42,007 nt of DNA from Bacteroidetes bacterium QH_7_62_13 (GCA_003023365.1 PXTG01000026.1:1-42007), one strand, 5' to 3'. Positions 7,338-16,888 are shown, counted from the first letter of the stretch. Made by a program: numbers and translations. Notes: generated by a model from the sequence alone, not told the origin.

Positions 7338-8834
7338 CTACGGGGCCGAGGCCATCGACGCGGCGTCGAAGAAGGCGCTCGTTGTCTCAAGGACGCCCCC
7401 GAAGAAGACGCCCAGCACGAGGAGGGCCACGGCGCACACCACGAGAGTGCCGAGGGCCGCCGGCGTGGCCTGCGGCAACGCCGCCTCCGTGAAGCCCTTG
7501 ACATCCACGTCCTCGGCGGACTGCATCCAGAAGACGTATACGACTCGAAGGTAGTAGTACGAACTCACCGCGCTCATCAACACACCGAGAATCACGAGCC
7601 CCGTCAGGCCCGCATCCACCGCCGGCGCGAAGACGGCATATTTGCCCATGAACCCCCCAAGCGGCGGAAAGCCGATGAGGCTGAACATGAAAACACTCAT
7701 CGCAGCCCCGAGGACGGGTCGTTGCTCCCCGATGCCCGCCAGTGACGACAGGGTCTGCTCGCGCCCCTGCTTTTGATCCCACTCCAGCATGCTCATCACA
7801 CCGAACGCACCGATGTTCATCACCGCATAGACGAGGAGGTAAAAAAGAGCGCCGGAGTAGCCGGCGCTGGTTCCAGCGGCGAGCCCGACTAGCACGTAGC
7901 CCCCATGCGCCACCGACGAGTAGGCGAGGAGGCGTTTGACGTTGGTCTGGCCCAGAGCCATGACATTGCCCACAACCATTGTGATCGCCGCTACGACCGC
8001 AATCACCGTAGAGGCCTCCCCACCTGGGACGGCGTGGTAAAGCACGAGGATTAGGGCCGCGAAGGCGGCTGCCTTCGACGACGTTGACATGAAGCCGGTA
8101 AGGGGCGTGGGTGCCCCCTGATAGACGTCGGGCGTCCACATGTGAAAGGGTACGGCACTGACTTTGAAGAAAAACCCAACCAGGAAAAGCGCCACGCCCC
8201 CCCAGAAGAGGAGTTGACTGCTGGTGGTTGCGAGTTCAGCCTGCGCCATGGCCGGCAGGGTCAACGTCCCCGTGGCCCCGTACATCAGCGCGATGCCGTA
8301 CAGAAAAAACCCGGTCGAAAACGCCCCAAGCAGAAAGTACTTCAGCGCACTTTCCACGGCGCCCTCATCTTCACGCACCAGACCGGTGAGAACGTAGAGG
8401 CTGACGGACATCGTTTCGAGTCCTAGAAACACGCTCACCATGTCGTTTGCCGCCCCAAGCATCAACATGCCCACCGTCGAGTACATGACGAGGGCGTAGA
8501 CTTCCCCGTAATCACGATCCATGCGGTTCAGATACGGTCTCAACAGCAAGATCGTCGCCAGTCCCGACAACAGAATAATCAGGTTGACGAACGACGCGGA
8601 CCCGCCGGTGCGAATGGTGTCGAGGAACGCCGTTGCGTCAGGCGCACCAAGTTGCGTAAGCTCCCACGCACCGGACACGGCAAGCGCTCCCACCCCAAGC
8701 CAGGGAATAATGGGATGGTTGTTGCGGAAGGCGTCTATCGCCACCATCACGATACCGGCAAGCCCGACGACACCCATCGAAAAGACAGCGGGGAGGTCGG
8801 CAACGAGGGCCGCGTACGCGTTCGCAAGATCCAT
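7338..8834 (-). CDS. nuoN: NADH-quinone oxidoreductase subunit N
   Basis: This 498-residue, highly hydrophobic protein shows the antiporter-like proton-channel motifs of NuoN: YFLLGAFSTGFFLYGIALMYG with the TM5-type charged region, FFFKVSAVPFHMWTPDVYQG with the conserved Lys in the TM7-8 region, PTPLTGFMSTSSKAAAF, and LIGFPPLGGFMGKY near the C-terminal third. NuoN sits in the membrane arm of complex I and contributes a proton path. Length matches the family. It follows phhB with a 175-base gap. Confidence 0.95.
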   Translation of the reverse strand: MDLANAYAALVADLPAVFSMGVVGLAGIVMVAIDAFRNNHPIIPWLGVGALAVSGAWELTQLGAPDATAFLDTIRTGGSASFVNLIILLSGLATILLLRPYLNRMDRDYGEVYALVMYSTVGMLMLGAANDMVSVFLGLETMSVSLYVLTGLVREDEGAVESALKYFLLGAFSTGFFLYGIALMYGATGTLTLPAMAQAELATTSSQLLFWGGVALFLVGFFFKVSAVPFHMWTPDVYQGAPTPLTGFMSTSSKAAAFAALILVLYHAVPGGEASTVIAVVAAITMVVGNVMALGQTNVKRLLAYSSVAHGGYVLVGLAAGTSAGYSGALFYLLVYAVMNIGAFGVMSMLEWDQKQGREQTLSSLAGIGEQRPVLGAAMSVFMFSLIGFPPLGGFMGKYAVFAPAVDAGLTGLVILGVLMSAVSSYYYLRVVYVFWMQSAEDVDVKGFTEAALPQATPAALGTLVVCAVALLVLGVFFGGVLETTSAFFDAASMASAP

Positions 8835-9009
8835 AGTGTAATAGTTCCTTTTTTGTCTCCTGAGGTCACACGGAGAAGCCAGTTTTTAAATCGTTATGGG
8901 CTGATACTTATCTCCCCCCTGATTTAAGACCTCTTTCGAAGCGCTTTCTGAAGCAAGGGGGACCCGGGCCGATGAATGCACCACATACTCGCTTTTCTCT
9001 ACGCAGACG

Positions 9010-9306
9010 CTACACCCACACGAAGTCCTCAATTTCCGAGGCCAACGCAACGTCCAGGTCCGTCACCGTTCCCCCTGCATCGTGCGTCGTGAGTGCCACA
9101 GATACCGTGTTGTAGACATTTTCCAGCTCGGGGTGATGCATCATTTCCTCCGCGTAAAAGGAAAGGCGAACGATGAAGCTGATGGCAGCACGAAAGTCCG
9201 AGAACTCGAACGTCTTCTTGAGCTTGTCGTCCTCGTGACTCCATCCCTCCAAGTCTTCGAGGGCGTCTTCAATTTCGGCGTCGGATAGCGGATCGCGATC
9301 AGGCAT
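9010..9306 (-). CDS. phhB: Pterin-4a-carbinolamine dehydratase
   Basis: The 98-residue protein carries the family signature: EMMHHPELENVYNTVSVAL followed by TTHDAGGTVTDLD, including the double-His pair and the THDAGG turn. The enzyme dehydrates 4a-hydroxytetrahydrobiopterin to regenerate pterin cofactor, and in animals doubles as the DCoH dimerisation factor. Length and fold match the family in full. It lies between nuoM (94 bases upstream) and nuoN (175 bases downstream) on the same strand, a curious position because no phenylalanine hydroxylase gene is visible in the window. A molybdopterin or folate salvage role has been proposed for some bacterial homologues and cannot be judged here. Confidence 0.93.
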   Translation of the reverse strand: MPDRDPLSDAEIEDALEDLEGWSHEDDKLKKTFEFSDFRAAISFIVRLSFYAEEMMHHPELENVYNTVSVALTTHDAGGTVTDLDVALASEIEDFVWV

Positions 9307-9400
9307 GGTCTAAGAGGGGTTGGTCAGTGAGTCTTCAGAGGAACGAATGCGTGGGGAGAGAATGGATTTTGCCTTCCCTCGCTACAGCATTGCAACGTAC

Positions 9401-11032
9401 TCATTGCGGTGTGAGGGTAAGATCCTCCGGATCAATGGAGACCGTTTCGGTCTCGGGCGGCGCCAAGGGAACCGTGGCGGTCGACGGCTTGGATTCGGCC
9501 TGCTCCAGTGCCGCCGCCCGCTTCTCCTCAATGGTATTTAGCAGAAACTCCGTCGTCGGCTTCGTCTGTCGGAGAAACGGATTCGGGAAGAAGCCCATGA
9601 CGATCATGAGCACGACCAGCGGCACCATGAGAAGAAATTCGCGACCATTCACGTCGACCATTTCGGCGTTTGCCGTCTGGTCCAACTCCCCGAAAAAGGT
9701 GCGGTAGACCATGTGTAGCAGGTATACCGCAGCGAGGATCACGCCAGTCGCGGCCAATACCACGAGCCAGGGTGCGCTGAGCACCGTGCTCTTGAACGAG
9801 CCGAGGAGAATCATGAACTCCCCAACGAAGCCGTTGAGGCCGGGCAACCCGGCGGAGGCGAGCACACTAAAGATCATGAGCGTCGTGAGAACCGGCACAG
9901 AGTTCGCGAGCCCCCCGTAATCGTCCATGAGCCGGGTGTGTCGCCGCTCGTACAGCATTCCCAGAAGCAGAAACAACGCGCCCGTCGAGAGACCATGATT
10001 CACCATCTGGATGACAGCGCCCTGCATCGCCTCAGTGGTAAACGCAAACAATCCAAGCACCACGAAGCCGAGGTGACTTACCGACGAATAGGCCACGAGG
10101 CTCTTAGCGTCCTCCTGCACGCGGGCCACTAGTGCCGCATAGATGATCCCGATCACCGCCAAAATGCCGAACAGGAGCGCCGAACTCTGCGCTGCATTCG
10201 GGAAGAGCGGCAGGCAGAAGCGGAGAAGTCCATACGTTCCCATCTTCAGCAACACGCCGGCCAGGATGACCGAGCCTCCCGTGGGCGCCTGCACGTGAGC
10301 GTCCGGTAGCCACGTATGTAGCGGAAAAAGCGGGACCTTGATGGCAAAGGAAAGCGCAAAGAGCCCGAAGAGCCATCCCTGTTGTGCCAGCGGGACGTTG
10401 TACTCCAGCAGTTTGTACCAGTCAGTCGTGAACACCCCGTTGTTGACCGCAGTCCCCGCCTCGTACCCGAGAAACAAGATCGCCACCAACATGAGAAGGG
10501 ACCCCACGAGGGTGTAGATCACGAACTTGACGGCGGCGTAGATGCGGTCCGCCCCGCCCCAGATTCCGATGATGAAGTACATCGGAATTAGTGTGACTTC
10601 AAAGAAGATGTAGAAGAGAAAGAGGTCGAAGGACGTGAAGACCCCCGTAATCCCCGTCTGCAGAATCAGAAAGAGCGTGTAGTATCCTTTCTGCTTCTCG
10701 TCAATATAGGTCCAGGAAGACAAGACGACGATGGGACCCAGGAGCGTCGTGAGCATGACGAGAAGGAGACTCAACCCGTCAATCCCCACATGATACTTTA
10801 CGTCAAGCGAGTCGGGGAACCAGGCGCTCGACATGTCGGCAAGCTGGGGCGTAATGGCCGTGCTGACCGCCGGATCGTACCCCACGAACAGCCCGACCGA
10901 CAACACGAACGTGAGCGTGGTGGTGACGAGGGCCGTCCACCGGATCCCCGTCACACTCCGCATCAGGAGCGTCAGGAGGGCGCCGGCGGTGGGCAGAAAG
11001 ATGACCAAGGAAGTGAGAAAAGGTATGTCCAT
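9401..11032 (-). CDS. nuoM: NADH-quinone oxidoreductase subunit M
   Basis: From the ATG at 11032 the protein has 543 residues (the TTG at 11044 is less likely). Hallmarks are the TM5-type segment with FFEVTLIPMYFIIGIWG, containing the conserved Glu, and FAIKVPLFPLHTWLPDAHVQ followed by APTGGSVILAGVLLKMGTYG, containing the conserved Lys and His of the proton channel. NuoM is one of the three antiporter-like subunits in the membrane arm of complex I. The C-terminal 45 residues form a hydrophilic, Glu/Pro/Thr-rich tail beyond the last helix, longer than in E. coli. Gap to nuoL is about 200 bases. Confidence 0.95.
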   Translation of the reverse strand: MDIPFLTSLVIFLPTAGALLTLLMRSVTGIRWTALVTTTLTFVLSVGLFVGYDPAVSTAITPQLADMSSAWFPDSLDVKYHVGIDGLSLLLVMLTTLLGPIVVLSSWTYIDEKQKGYYTLFLILQTGITGVFTSFDLFLFYIFFEVTLIPMYFIIGIWGGADRIYAAVKFVIYTLVGSLLMLVAILFLGYEAGTAVNNGVFTTDWYKLLEYNVPLAQQGWLFGLFALSFAIKVPLFPLHTWLPDAHVQAPTGGSVILAGVLLKMGTYGLLRFCLPLFPNAAQSSALLFGILAVIGIIYAALVARVQEDAKSLVAYSSVSHLGFVVLGLFAFTTEAMQGAVIQMVNHGLSTGALFLLLGMLYERRHTRLMDDYGGLANSVPVLTTLMIFSVLASAGLPGLNGFVGEFMILLGSFKSTVLSAPWLVVLAATGVILAAVYLLHMVYRTFFGELDQTANAEMVDVNGREFLLMVPLVVLMIVMGFFPNPFLRQTKPTTEFLLNTIEEKRAAALEQAESKPSTATVPLAPPETETVSIDPEDLTLTPQ

Positions 11033-11233
11033 ATGTACCTGCAACTACGCGATGGCAGAAAAGCACTGACTGCGGAAGGGGGACAACCGTGACTTTCCCT
11101 CCGTTCCTAACCAAGTACGATGTTTAAGATCATTGCCGAGAAGGCGACGCTCACCATCTAATCATCTGAGAACAACGAGACGCAATCAGCCGCACAAGGA
11201 CACAAATGAGGCTAGAATTCGCCCCCGTAGAGG

Positions 11234-13231
11234 CTAGATGCCAAAGAGCATGATCCCGATTATCAACGCCACACCAAGGACGAGCCCAAGAGCATAGTTC
11301 TGCACGATTCCGGTTTGTGTGAGCCGAAGGAGGGCACTCGCACGCTGGGCAAGTCGCGCTATTCCATTAACCGTCCCATCGACGATATGGGTGTCAAACG
11401 CAGCGAAAGACTTCCGCCCAACGCCGTGGATCACCGTGTGGACGACAACATCGTTGTAGAAATCGTCCCAGTAGTACTTGTCTTTCCACGTCTGGTAGAC
11501 GCCCGCGAAATTGCGCGCCAGCCGATCGTCAAACGCGAGGCCCTGGGTGCTGTAGACAGACCAGGTGTAATACACAGTACCAATTGCAATAACGGAGCTA
11601 AGCCCAATGAGCCCCCACTCCAGGGCCAACGGGACGTGCGTGTGGATCGAGGCTTCTGCGACCGGCCCCCCGTATTCGGCCCCTAGGTAGTGGTGAATCC
11701 AGTTCCACTTCCCCCCTTTGATCACTGCGGGAAGTCCGATGAATCCGCCAATCAGCGATAACACCCCCAACGTCCACAGGGGAATCGTCATCGAGGAGGG
11801 GGACTCATGGGGTTCGTACCGGTCGGGGGCCCTCCATCGAGGCTCCCCCTCAAACGTGAGCATGTACGAGCGCATCATGTAAAAGGCAGTCAACAACGCC
11901 GTAATCACACCGACTCCCCATACCGCCCATGCATAGCCGTGGCCGGCATACCCAAACTCGAAGGCCTTGAATAGAATCTCGTCTTTGGAGAAGAAGCCGG
12001 CGGTCAGTGGAATGCCGGAGATGGCAATCGTCGCAAGCAGATAGGTCCATCGCGTCGACGGCATGTACCTTTTCAACCCCCCCATGGTACGCATGTCCTG
12101 AGGATCGAAGTCGCTCACGTCATGCCCCTCTTCCTTCAGCTCATGCTCCACCTCTTCCATCCCGTGAATCACACTCCCGGACCCGAGGAAGAGACAGGCT
12201 TTGAAGAAGGCATGGGTGACGACGTGAAAAATGGCCACGAAAAACGCGCCTACGCCCGCCGCCATGAACATGTACCCCAGCTGCGAGACCGTTGAATAGG
12301 CCAGGACCCGCTTGATGTCCGTTTGAGCAATCGCGATGGTCGCGGCCATCAACGCCGTGACGGCCCCCGTAATTCCAATGATGGCCATAACCGTAGGGGC
12401 ACTCAGCACCACGGCTGAAAGACGCGCCAGCAGGTAAAGACCGCTCGTCACCATCGTTGCCGCGTGGATCAATGCAGATACGGGAGTAGGCCCCGCCATT
12501 GCATCGGGCAACCACACGAACAGTGGAATCTGCGCGCTCTTTCCCGTGGCCCCGATGAATAGGAGAAGCACAATCCAGTTGAGCGTTGCCGTGGACAACT
12601 GCGGCCCCTGGGAAAGGATTACGTCAAAGCTCAGAGCGCCCAATTCCCGAAAGAGCAGAAACATCGCCACCAGGAAGGCGAAGTCACCAATTCTGTTCAC
12701 GATGAACGCCTTGTTGGCGGCCGTACTGTTGCTTGGGTCCGTGTACCAGAAGCCAATGAGCAAGTACGAGCAGAGCCCCACGCCCTCCCAGCCCAGGAAC
12801 AGCACCGGCAAGTTGTTCGCCAGCACGAGATTCAGCATGGCGAAAATGAAGAGATTGAGGTAGGCAAAAAACCGCCAATATCCTTCGTCCCCGTGCATGT
12901 AGCCGATGGAATAGAGATGGATTATCCCCCCGACCCCGGTCACCACCAGCGTCATCAGGAGTGATAACGCGTCGATCCGGTAGGCGAAACGAAGGTCCAG
13001 GTCCCCCGCCGCCATCCACGTATAGAAGTCAGCGACGATCGGATCCCCCCCGTAGCTGAGAAAAAGGAAGAGGGTTAGCAAAAACGGAACGGCCACGACC
13101 GCCGTCCCGATGGTGCCAAGAAGCGTCTCCCGGGTGCGAAACTGCGAGAGGAAAAGGGGGGCAATCCCATTAATCACAGCTCCCGACAGGGGAAGCAGCA
13201 GAATGAGACGAATCAAAAGATCCGGATCCAT
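11234..13231 (-). CDS. nuoL: NADH-quinone oxidoreductase subunit L
   Basis: The 665-residue protein has FLGWEGVGLCSYLLIGFW with the conserved channel Glu, GATGKSAQIPLFVWLPDAM with the Lys region, and PTPVSALIHAATMVTSG, all defining NuoL. The distal C-terminal section includes the long lateral amphipathic helix region and a final transmembrane anchor, ALGLVLGVALIIGIMLFGI. NuoL is the most distal proton-pumping subunit of complex I. The length (about 610-670 in the family) is normal. The gene is separated from nuoK by 210 bases that hold a terminator-like hairpin. Confidence 0.95.
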   Translation of the reverse strand: MDPDLLIRLILLLPLSGAVINGIAPLFLSQFRTRETLLGTIGTAVVAVPFLLTLFLFLSYGGDPIVADFYTWMAAGDLDLRFAYRIDALSLLMTLVVTGVGGIIHLYSIGYMHGDEGYWRFFAYLNLFIFAMLNLVLANNLPVLFLGWEGVGLCSYLLIGFWYTDPSNSTAANKAFIVNRIGDFAFLVAMFLLFRELGALSFDVILSQGPQLSTATLNWIVLLLFIGATGKSAQIPLFVWLPDAMAGPTPVSALIHAATMVTSGLYLLARLSAVVLSAPTVMAIIGITGAVTALMAATIAIAQTDIKRVLAYSTVSQLGYMFMAAGVGAFFVAIFHVVTHAFFKACLFLGSGSVIHGMEEVEHELKEEGHDVSDFDPQDMRTMGGLKRYMPSTRWTYLLATIAISGIPLTAGFFSKDEILFKAFEFGYAGHGYAWAVWGVGVITALLTAFYMMRSYMLTFEGEPRWRAPDRYEPHESPSSMTIPLWTLGVLSLIGGFIGLPAVIKGGKWNWIHHYLGAEYGGPVAEASIHTHVPLALEWGLIGLSSVIAIGTVYYTWSVYSTQGLAFDDRLARNFAGVYQTWKDKYYWDDFYNDVVVHTVIHGVGRKSFAAFDTHIVDGTVNGIARLAQRASALLRLTQTGIVQNYALGLVLGVALIIGIMLFGI

Positions 13232-13322
13232 CAGCCAAACGAAGGTCGAATGATGAGAATCAGTGTCACAGGGCAGCCCCCTGCCGAACGATTGTACCAG
13301 TACCGCGGGAGCGCGGCGAAAA

Positions 13323-13346
13323 ACCGAGCATCGAATCGATGTCGGT
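13323..13346 (-). terminator. Terminator-like hairpin between nuoK and nuoL
   Basis: On the minus strand ACCGACATCGA is followed after one base by TCGATGCTCGGT, which pairs with it with one bulged base, and then by five T residues. The innermost bases must open to form the loop. A stem followed by a T run about 95 bases after the nuoK stop fits an intrinsic terminator or attenuator that would reduce transcription into nuoL, nuoM and nuoN. The call is from base pairing by eye; no energy was computed. Confidence 0.45.
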
Positions 13347-13441
13347 CCGCAAGCGCCGAGCCTGAGATTCTACCGCTTCGGGGAGGGGAACAGGGATCGA
13401 TTCACCCGTACCGATCCAGCTCCCCCAACCAACACACTCAA

Positions 13442-13747
13442 TCAGTGCTTGAATAGGGTGATTTCCGAAACGTCGACCGTCACTTCGCTACGGAAGATGG
13501 CAATAACGATAGCGAGGCCCACCGCTGCCTCCGCCGCCGCGACGGCAATCGAGAAAAAGACCAGCATCTGTCCCGCCGGATCCCCCATCGACTGGCTGAA
13601 CGTCACCAGTGTCAGGTTGACGGCGTTCAACATGAGCTCTACCGACATCAGTATCACAATGGCGTTACGCCGAAGTAACACCCCGAGCGTACCGATCGTG
13701 AAGAGGACGGCACTGAGCGCAAGATACCAGTTAACCGCAACTTCCAT
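13442..13747 (-). CDS. nuoK: NADH-quinone oxidoreductase subunit K
   Basis: This 101-residue, three-helix protein has Glu37 in [12 protein letters not shown] and Glu73 in [13 protein letters not shown], matching the two conserved membrane glutamates of NuoK that lie on the proton path. Length is exactly that of the family. It starts 94 bases after nuoJ on the same strand. Confidence 0.96.
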   Translation of the reverse strand: MEVAVNWYLALSAVLFTIGTLGVLLRRNAIVILMSVELMLNAVNLTLVTFSQSMGDPAGQMLVFFSIAVAAAEAAVGLAIVIAIFRSEVTVDVSEITLFKH

Positions 13748-13841
13748 CGTTTTGATCGAGTTGTGATCGAAAATCGTCGCTCACTGATTACCTTGCGGAT
13801 TGGCAATCACTGGGCGAAAAAAACGTCTACCGCAACACTGC

Positions 13842-14351
13842 TCACTCGAACCGACGCTGGGCAAGCATGACGGCTCCCACCGTCGCGGCTAGAAGGAGGA
13901 TGCCGGCCACCTCGACGTGAAGGGCATATTTCGTAAAGAGCATCTCTCCCAGGGTCGCAGCCGCCCCCACCTGCGCTGCGGCCTCTGCGCTTACGGGCTC
14001 CACCCCGAGATCAAACTCCAGCGCTACGACGTAGAGCAGCTGACTCAGCACTACCATTCCTAAAATGAATCCCCCCACCGCCCCCCAGTTCACATCCTCG
14101 AGTTGAGGCAGGGCCGATAGGTTCAACAACATGATTACGAATAGGAACAACACCATGATCGCCCCGGCGTAAACGAGTATCTGAATGGCCCCGATAAAGG
14201 ACGCATTCAAGGTTAGATACAGTCCGGCGATGCAAAACAAATTCAGCACCAGCCAAAGCGCGCTCGAAACCGGACTGCGGGCGATGAGCATCCCGAGGCC
14301 GGCGGCCACAGCGACCGTCGCCAACAGAAAGAACATGAAGGGAGACGCCAT
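13842..14351 (-). CDS. nuoJ: NADH-quinone oxidoreductase subunit J
   Basis: The 169-residue protein has five hydrophobic segments and the NuoJ signature in its third helix, FIGAIQILVYAGAIMVLFLFVIML, including the conserved Tyr/Ala/Gly pi-bulge region. It ends with LLAATVGAVMLAQRRFE. It is the first gene of this complex I membrane block; nuoA-I are not in the window because an unrelated ppx gene lies upstream, so the nuo genes are split in this genome. Confidence 0.95.
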   Translation of the reverse strand: MASPFMFFLLATVAVAAGLGMLIARSPVSSALWLVLNLFCIAGLYLTLNASFIGAIQILVYAGAIMVLFLFVIMLLNLSALPQLEDVNWGAVGGFILGMVVLSQLLYVVALEFDLGVEPVSAEAAAQVGAAATLGEMLFTKYALHVEVAGILLLAATVGAVMLAQRRFE

Positions 14352-14648
14352 GGGCCCGTGCGAATCGATGAATACGGGTCGATCGTAAGGAACTCACCGT
14401 TCAACGCTCCGAAACGTCTGGGGGACGGCAAATGAGTCCACGGGCAAAGTAATGCGCCACCGTCGTAGGGGCAAGAATCGTCCCGGTTAAACCCTAGTGA
14501 AGTCCTTCGACAAGCGCAAAAACCCGCCTACGAACGCGGCCCGACCGAAGCAGACGTGTCAGAGGGTAAGACCTGCAAAACCGCCCCCGCGTTCTTACGT
14601 GCAGCCCGTGCCACAGCGCTCAGTGGCACCCAGAAAAACCCAATCAGA
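14352..14648. other. Intergenic region before nuoJ
   Basis: About 300 bases between ppx and nuoJ, both read leftwards. Apart from the hairpin at 14608-14629, no gene or RNA was recognised. It presumably holds the promoter of the nuoJKLM-phhB-N block, but I could not identify convincing promoter boxes. Open frames here are short and lack family features. Confidence 0.5.
14608..14629 (-). terminator. Stem-loop after ppx
   Basis: GTGCCAC and GTGGCAC form a perfect 7-bp inverted repeat around an 8-base loop, about 20 bases after the ppx stop codon. No T run follows on the minus strand, so it is at most a weak or Rho-assisted terminator, or an mRNA 3' stabilising hairpin. Confidence 0.4.
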
Positions 14649-16322
14649 TCAGGAGACCGAGGTAGAGGTGACGTACGAGACGGGAGGGTCGGGATACTCC
14701 GTATCAGCCTGAATCGTGGTCGGTTCAACTGAGAGCGAACGCCCGTACTCTTCCTCAAACATCGCACCTCGATCTTCCGCGGCCCACACCTCCAACTGTG
14801 GATCCTCTTTCGTTGCCACGTGAAGGTTGAGCTTCTTATTTGAGAGCTGAGCGCGAAGGGCTACTACGTTCTGAAAGTGGCTCCGGTCGAGCCCTTCGGC
14901 AATCCGCAAGAGCGAGGCGAGCTGTCGCACCCGACGTTGCTGTTCCGATGAAAGCCGACCGTACTGCTCGTCGGTCGAGTCGGGCCGCCGACCACGATGG
15001 TACAGCGCTGCAAGGGACATGACCAATCGTTCTTCCGACCGAAACCCCTGTAAGTCGGCATTCTGGATGAGATACCGCGAATGTCTCTCATGGGTGCCAT
15101 GGCTCAGCAAGTAGCCGACATCGTGCAGAAGCGCCGCGTATTCTAGTAATTCTGCGTCGCGGGCGGGGCCCTCGTACAAGGAGCGACACACATCAAACAG
15201 AAAAGTCGCCGTCGCCGCTACATGCTGTGCGTGGCGCTCCTCCCACTGGAACCGATAGGCCATTTCGTGGACGCTCCGGCGCCGGGGATCGCGGAACGGC
15301 GCCATCTGCTGAATACGATGATAGTTCGTATCCATGAAGTGAACCACCATCCCTTCCCGGAGGGCATTCGGTGACACCTTCAGGTGACGCACGTCGGGAA
15401 GACGATTCAGGACCGTATCGAGCAGGACGGCTCCGGCCCCAATTTGATCGACCCTCTTTGGATCGATGGCAGGGTGAGCGAGTCGTTCGTCCGCTGTCGA
15501 ATCGAGAACCCATCCGAGAGCATCACGGATCGCATCCACGGCGAAGGTGCGGTGAAAAACGGTATCGCCCCCCCCAGTCCGCGACTCCAACGCCACCCGC
15601 GCGAGGGCCTTCATCGTCCCCGAAGACCCGACGATGGCTCTCACACCGTGCGCCCGACAGGCATCGAAAACCGTCCCCAGGGTTTCCTCGAAGTGTGAGC
15701 ATAGCGCGGCCTGGTCCGCCTCAGATAAGGGATCAGTGGAGACAAACCGTTCCGTCATGCGCGCGGCGCCCAGTTTGAGGCTCCGGGAAAAGACACGTTC
15801 TCCTCTCGCCACGACGATAAACTCGACAGATCCGCCCCCCACGTCAATCAACAGCGTCGGTGCTGGCATCCCCACCGCCCGCCGCACCCCCTGATAGATG
15901 AGGTTTGCTTCCTGCTCCCCACTGATCGGGCGCACGTGGAGGCCGAGTTCTTGTCGCACACGCCGGATAAAAACACCTCCGTTGGACGCTTCCCGTATCG
16001 CACTGGTGGCGAAGGCCAAAAACTCGTGGGCGTCCCATCCCTTCGCCAGGAGGTGAATCCGCTTGAGTGCGCGAAGACCTCGCTTCATTGCCTCCTCCGG
16101 CAGCGTGTTGGCCTCCAGGCCGTGCTGACCGAGCCGCACCATCTCCTTCAAGCGATCGACCACTTGAAAACTGCCGTTGGGGTGGGCATCCACGATGACG
16201 GCGTGAAATGAATTGGTCCCCAGGTCAATCACGCAGACGCGAACGGGGGATGCCGTCTCGTTCGTCCCGTAAGTGGTCTCAGGCACGAGTAGACAGGCGG
16301 CGCGCTCGTCGGTGACGGACAT
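14649..16322 (-). CDS. ppx: Exopolyphosphatase / guanosine pentaphosphate phosphatase with HD domain
   Basis: The 557-residue protein starts with the ASKHA-fold Ppx/GppA domain: VIDLGTNSFHAVIV at about 31-44, ATSAIREASNG at 105-115, the catalytic-type Glu in SGEQEANLIYQGV at 134-146, and IDVGGGSVEFIV at 159-170. A C-terminal HD-type domain follows, with LLHDVGYLLSHGTHERHSRYLI around His400-Asp401. This two-domain layout is that of long Ppx/GppA enzymes, which remove terminal phosphate from polyphosphate and/or convert pppGpp to ppGpp. The residues that separate the two activities cannot be judged by eye. A Ser/Thr-rich N-terminal 25 residues precedes the domain. folB lies upstream. Confidence 0.9.
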   Translation of the reverse strand: MSVTDERAACLLVPETTYGTNETASPVRVCVIDLGTNSFHAVIVDAHPNGSFQVVDRLKEMVRLGQHGLEANTLPEEAMKRGLRALKRIHLLAKGWDAHEFLAFATSAIREASNGGVFIRRVRQELGLHVRPISGEQEANLIYQGVRRAVGMPAPTLLIDVGGGSVEFIVVARGERVFSRSLKLGAARMTERFVSTDPLSEADQAALCSHFEETLGTVFDACRAHGVRAIVGSSGTMKALARVALESRTGGGDTVFHRTFAVDAIRDALGWVLDSTADERLAHPAIDPKRVDQIGAGAVLLDTVLNRLPDVRHLKVSPNALREGMVVHFMDTNYHRIQQMAPFRDPRRRSVHEMAYRFQWEERHAQHVAATATFLFDVCRSLYEGPARDAELLEYAALLHDVGYLLSHGTHERHSRYLIQNADLQGFRSEERLVMSLAALYHRGRRPDSTDEQYGRLSSEQQRRVRQLASLLRIAEGLDRSHFQNVVALRAQLSNKKLNLHVATKEDPQLEVWAAEDRGAMFEEEYGRSLSVEPTTIQADTEYPDPPVSYVTSTSVS

Positions 16323-16441
16323 GGGAAACGTCGTTCAAAGAGATTCAGTGCGGCCACTCAATCCATTCAGAGAGACGAAGGAGGACCCAACAAGCGAACC
16401 CTCCTGGTGCGCGCCCCAGGTATTGGACTCCGGGAACTGGC

Positions 16442-16888
16442 CTACGGATCCACGTTGGCGTCGCGACCAGAGTTATCAATGGTGTACGTGGCCTCCGCTC
16501 GGTCACAGGGTCCTCCCACGGGTGGGTTCGGTTTGCGAACCGTGACCTCCACCCCTTCAACAGTAGGATACGTGTCAAGCACTTGCTGCGCAATTCGGTA
16601 GGCCAGTTTCTCGATGAGGTAGAAATTATTCTCCGTGACGAGCGTCCGGACGAAGTCATACACCTTTTCGTAGTTGACCGTCCGGGTGAGGTCGTCGTGA
16701 CGGGCGGCTTCTTCAAAGTCCAACTCCACCCCTACATCGACCTCGTACCGCCCCCCCACTTCGTGTTCCTCCTGCATCACGCCGTGATGCCCGTAGAAGA
16801 CCGCGTTCACGAGTTGCACTTTTCCGCTCGTCGTGCGGCCGTCCGAGACGGACGCTTCAGGGCGGTCGTTGGAAACAGCTTCGCCCAT
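16442..16888 (-). CDS. folB: Dihydroneopterin aldolase
   Basis: The 148-residue protein carries FYGHHGVMQEEHEVGGRYEVDV, with the active-site Tyr and Glu regions, the central ENNFYLIEKLAYRIA helix, and the catalytic Lys119 in VRKPNPPVGG. These define FolB, which cleaves dihydroneopterin to 6-hydroxymethyl-dihydropterin in folate synthesis. About 22 polar residues precede the conserved start at KVQLVNAVFYG; a later start is possible but no in-frame ATG is close. It lies 119 bases upstream of ppx on the same strand. No folK or folP is adjacent. Confidence 0.93.
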   Translation of the reverse strand: MGEAVSNDRPEASVSDGRTTSGKVQLVNAVFYGHHGVMQEEHEVGGRYEVDVGVELDFEEAARHDDLTRTVNYEKVYDFVRTLVTENNFYLIEKLAYRIAQQVLDTYPTVEGVEVTVRKPNPPVGGPCDRAEATYTIDNSGRDANVDP

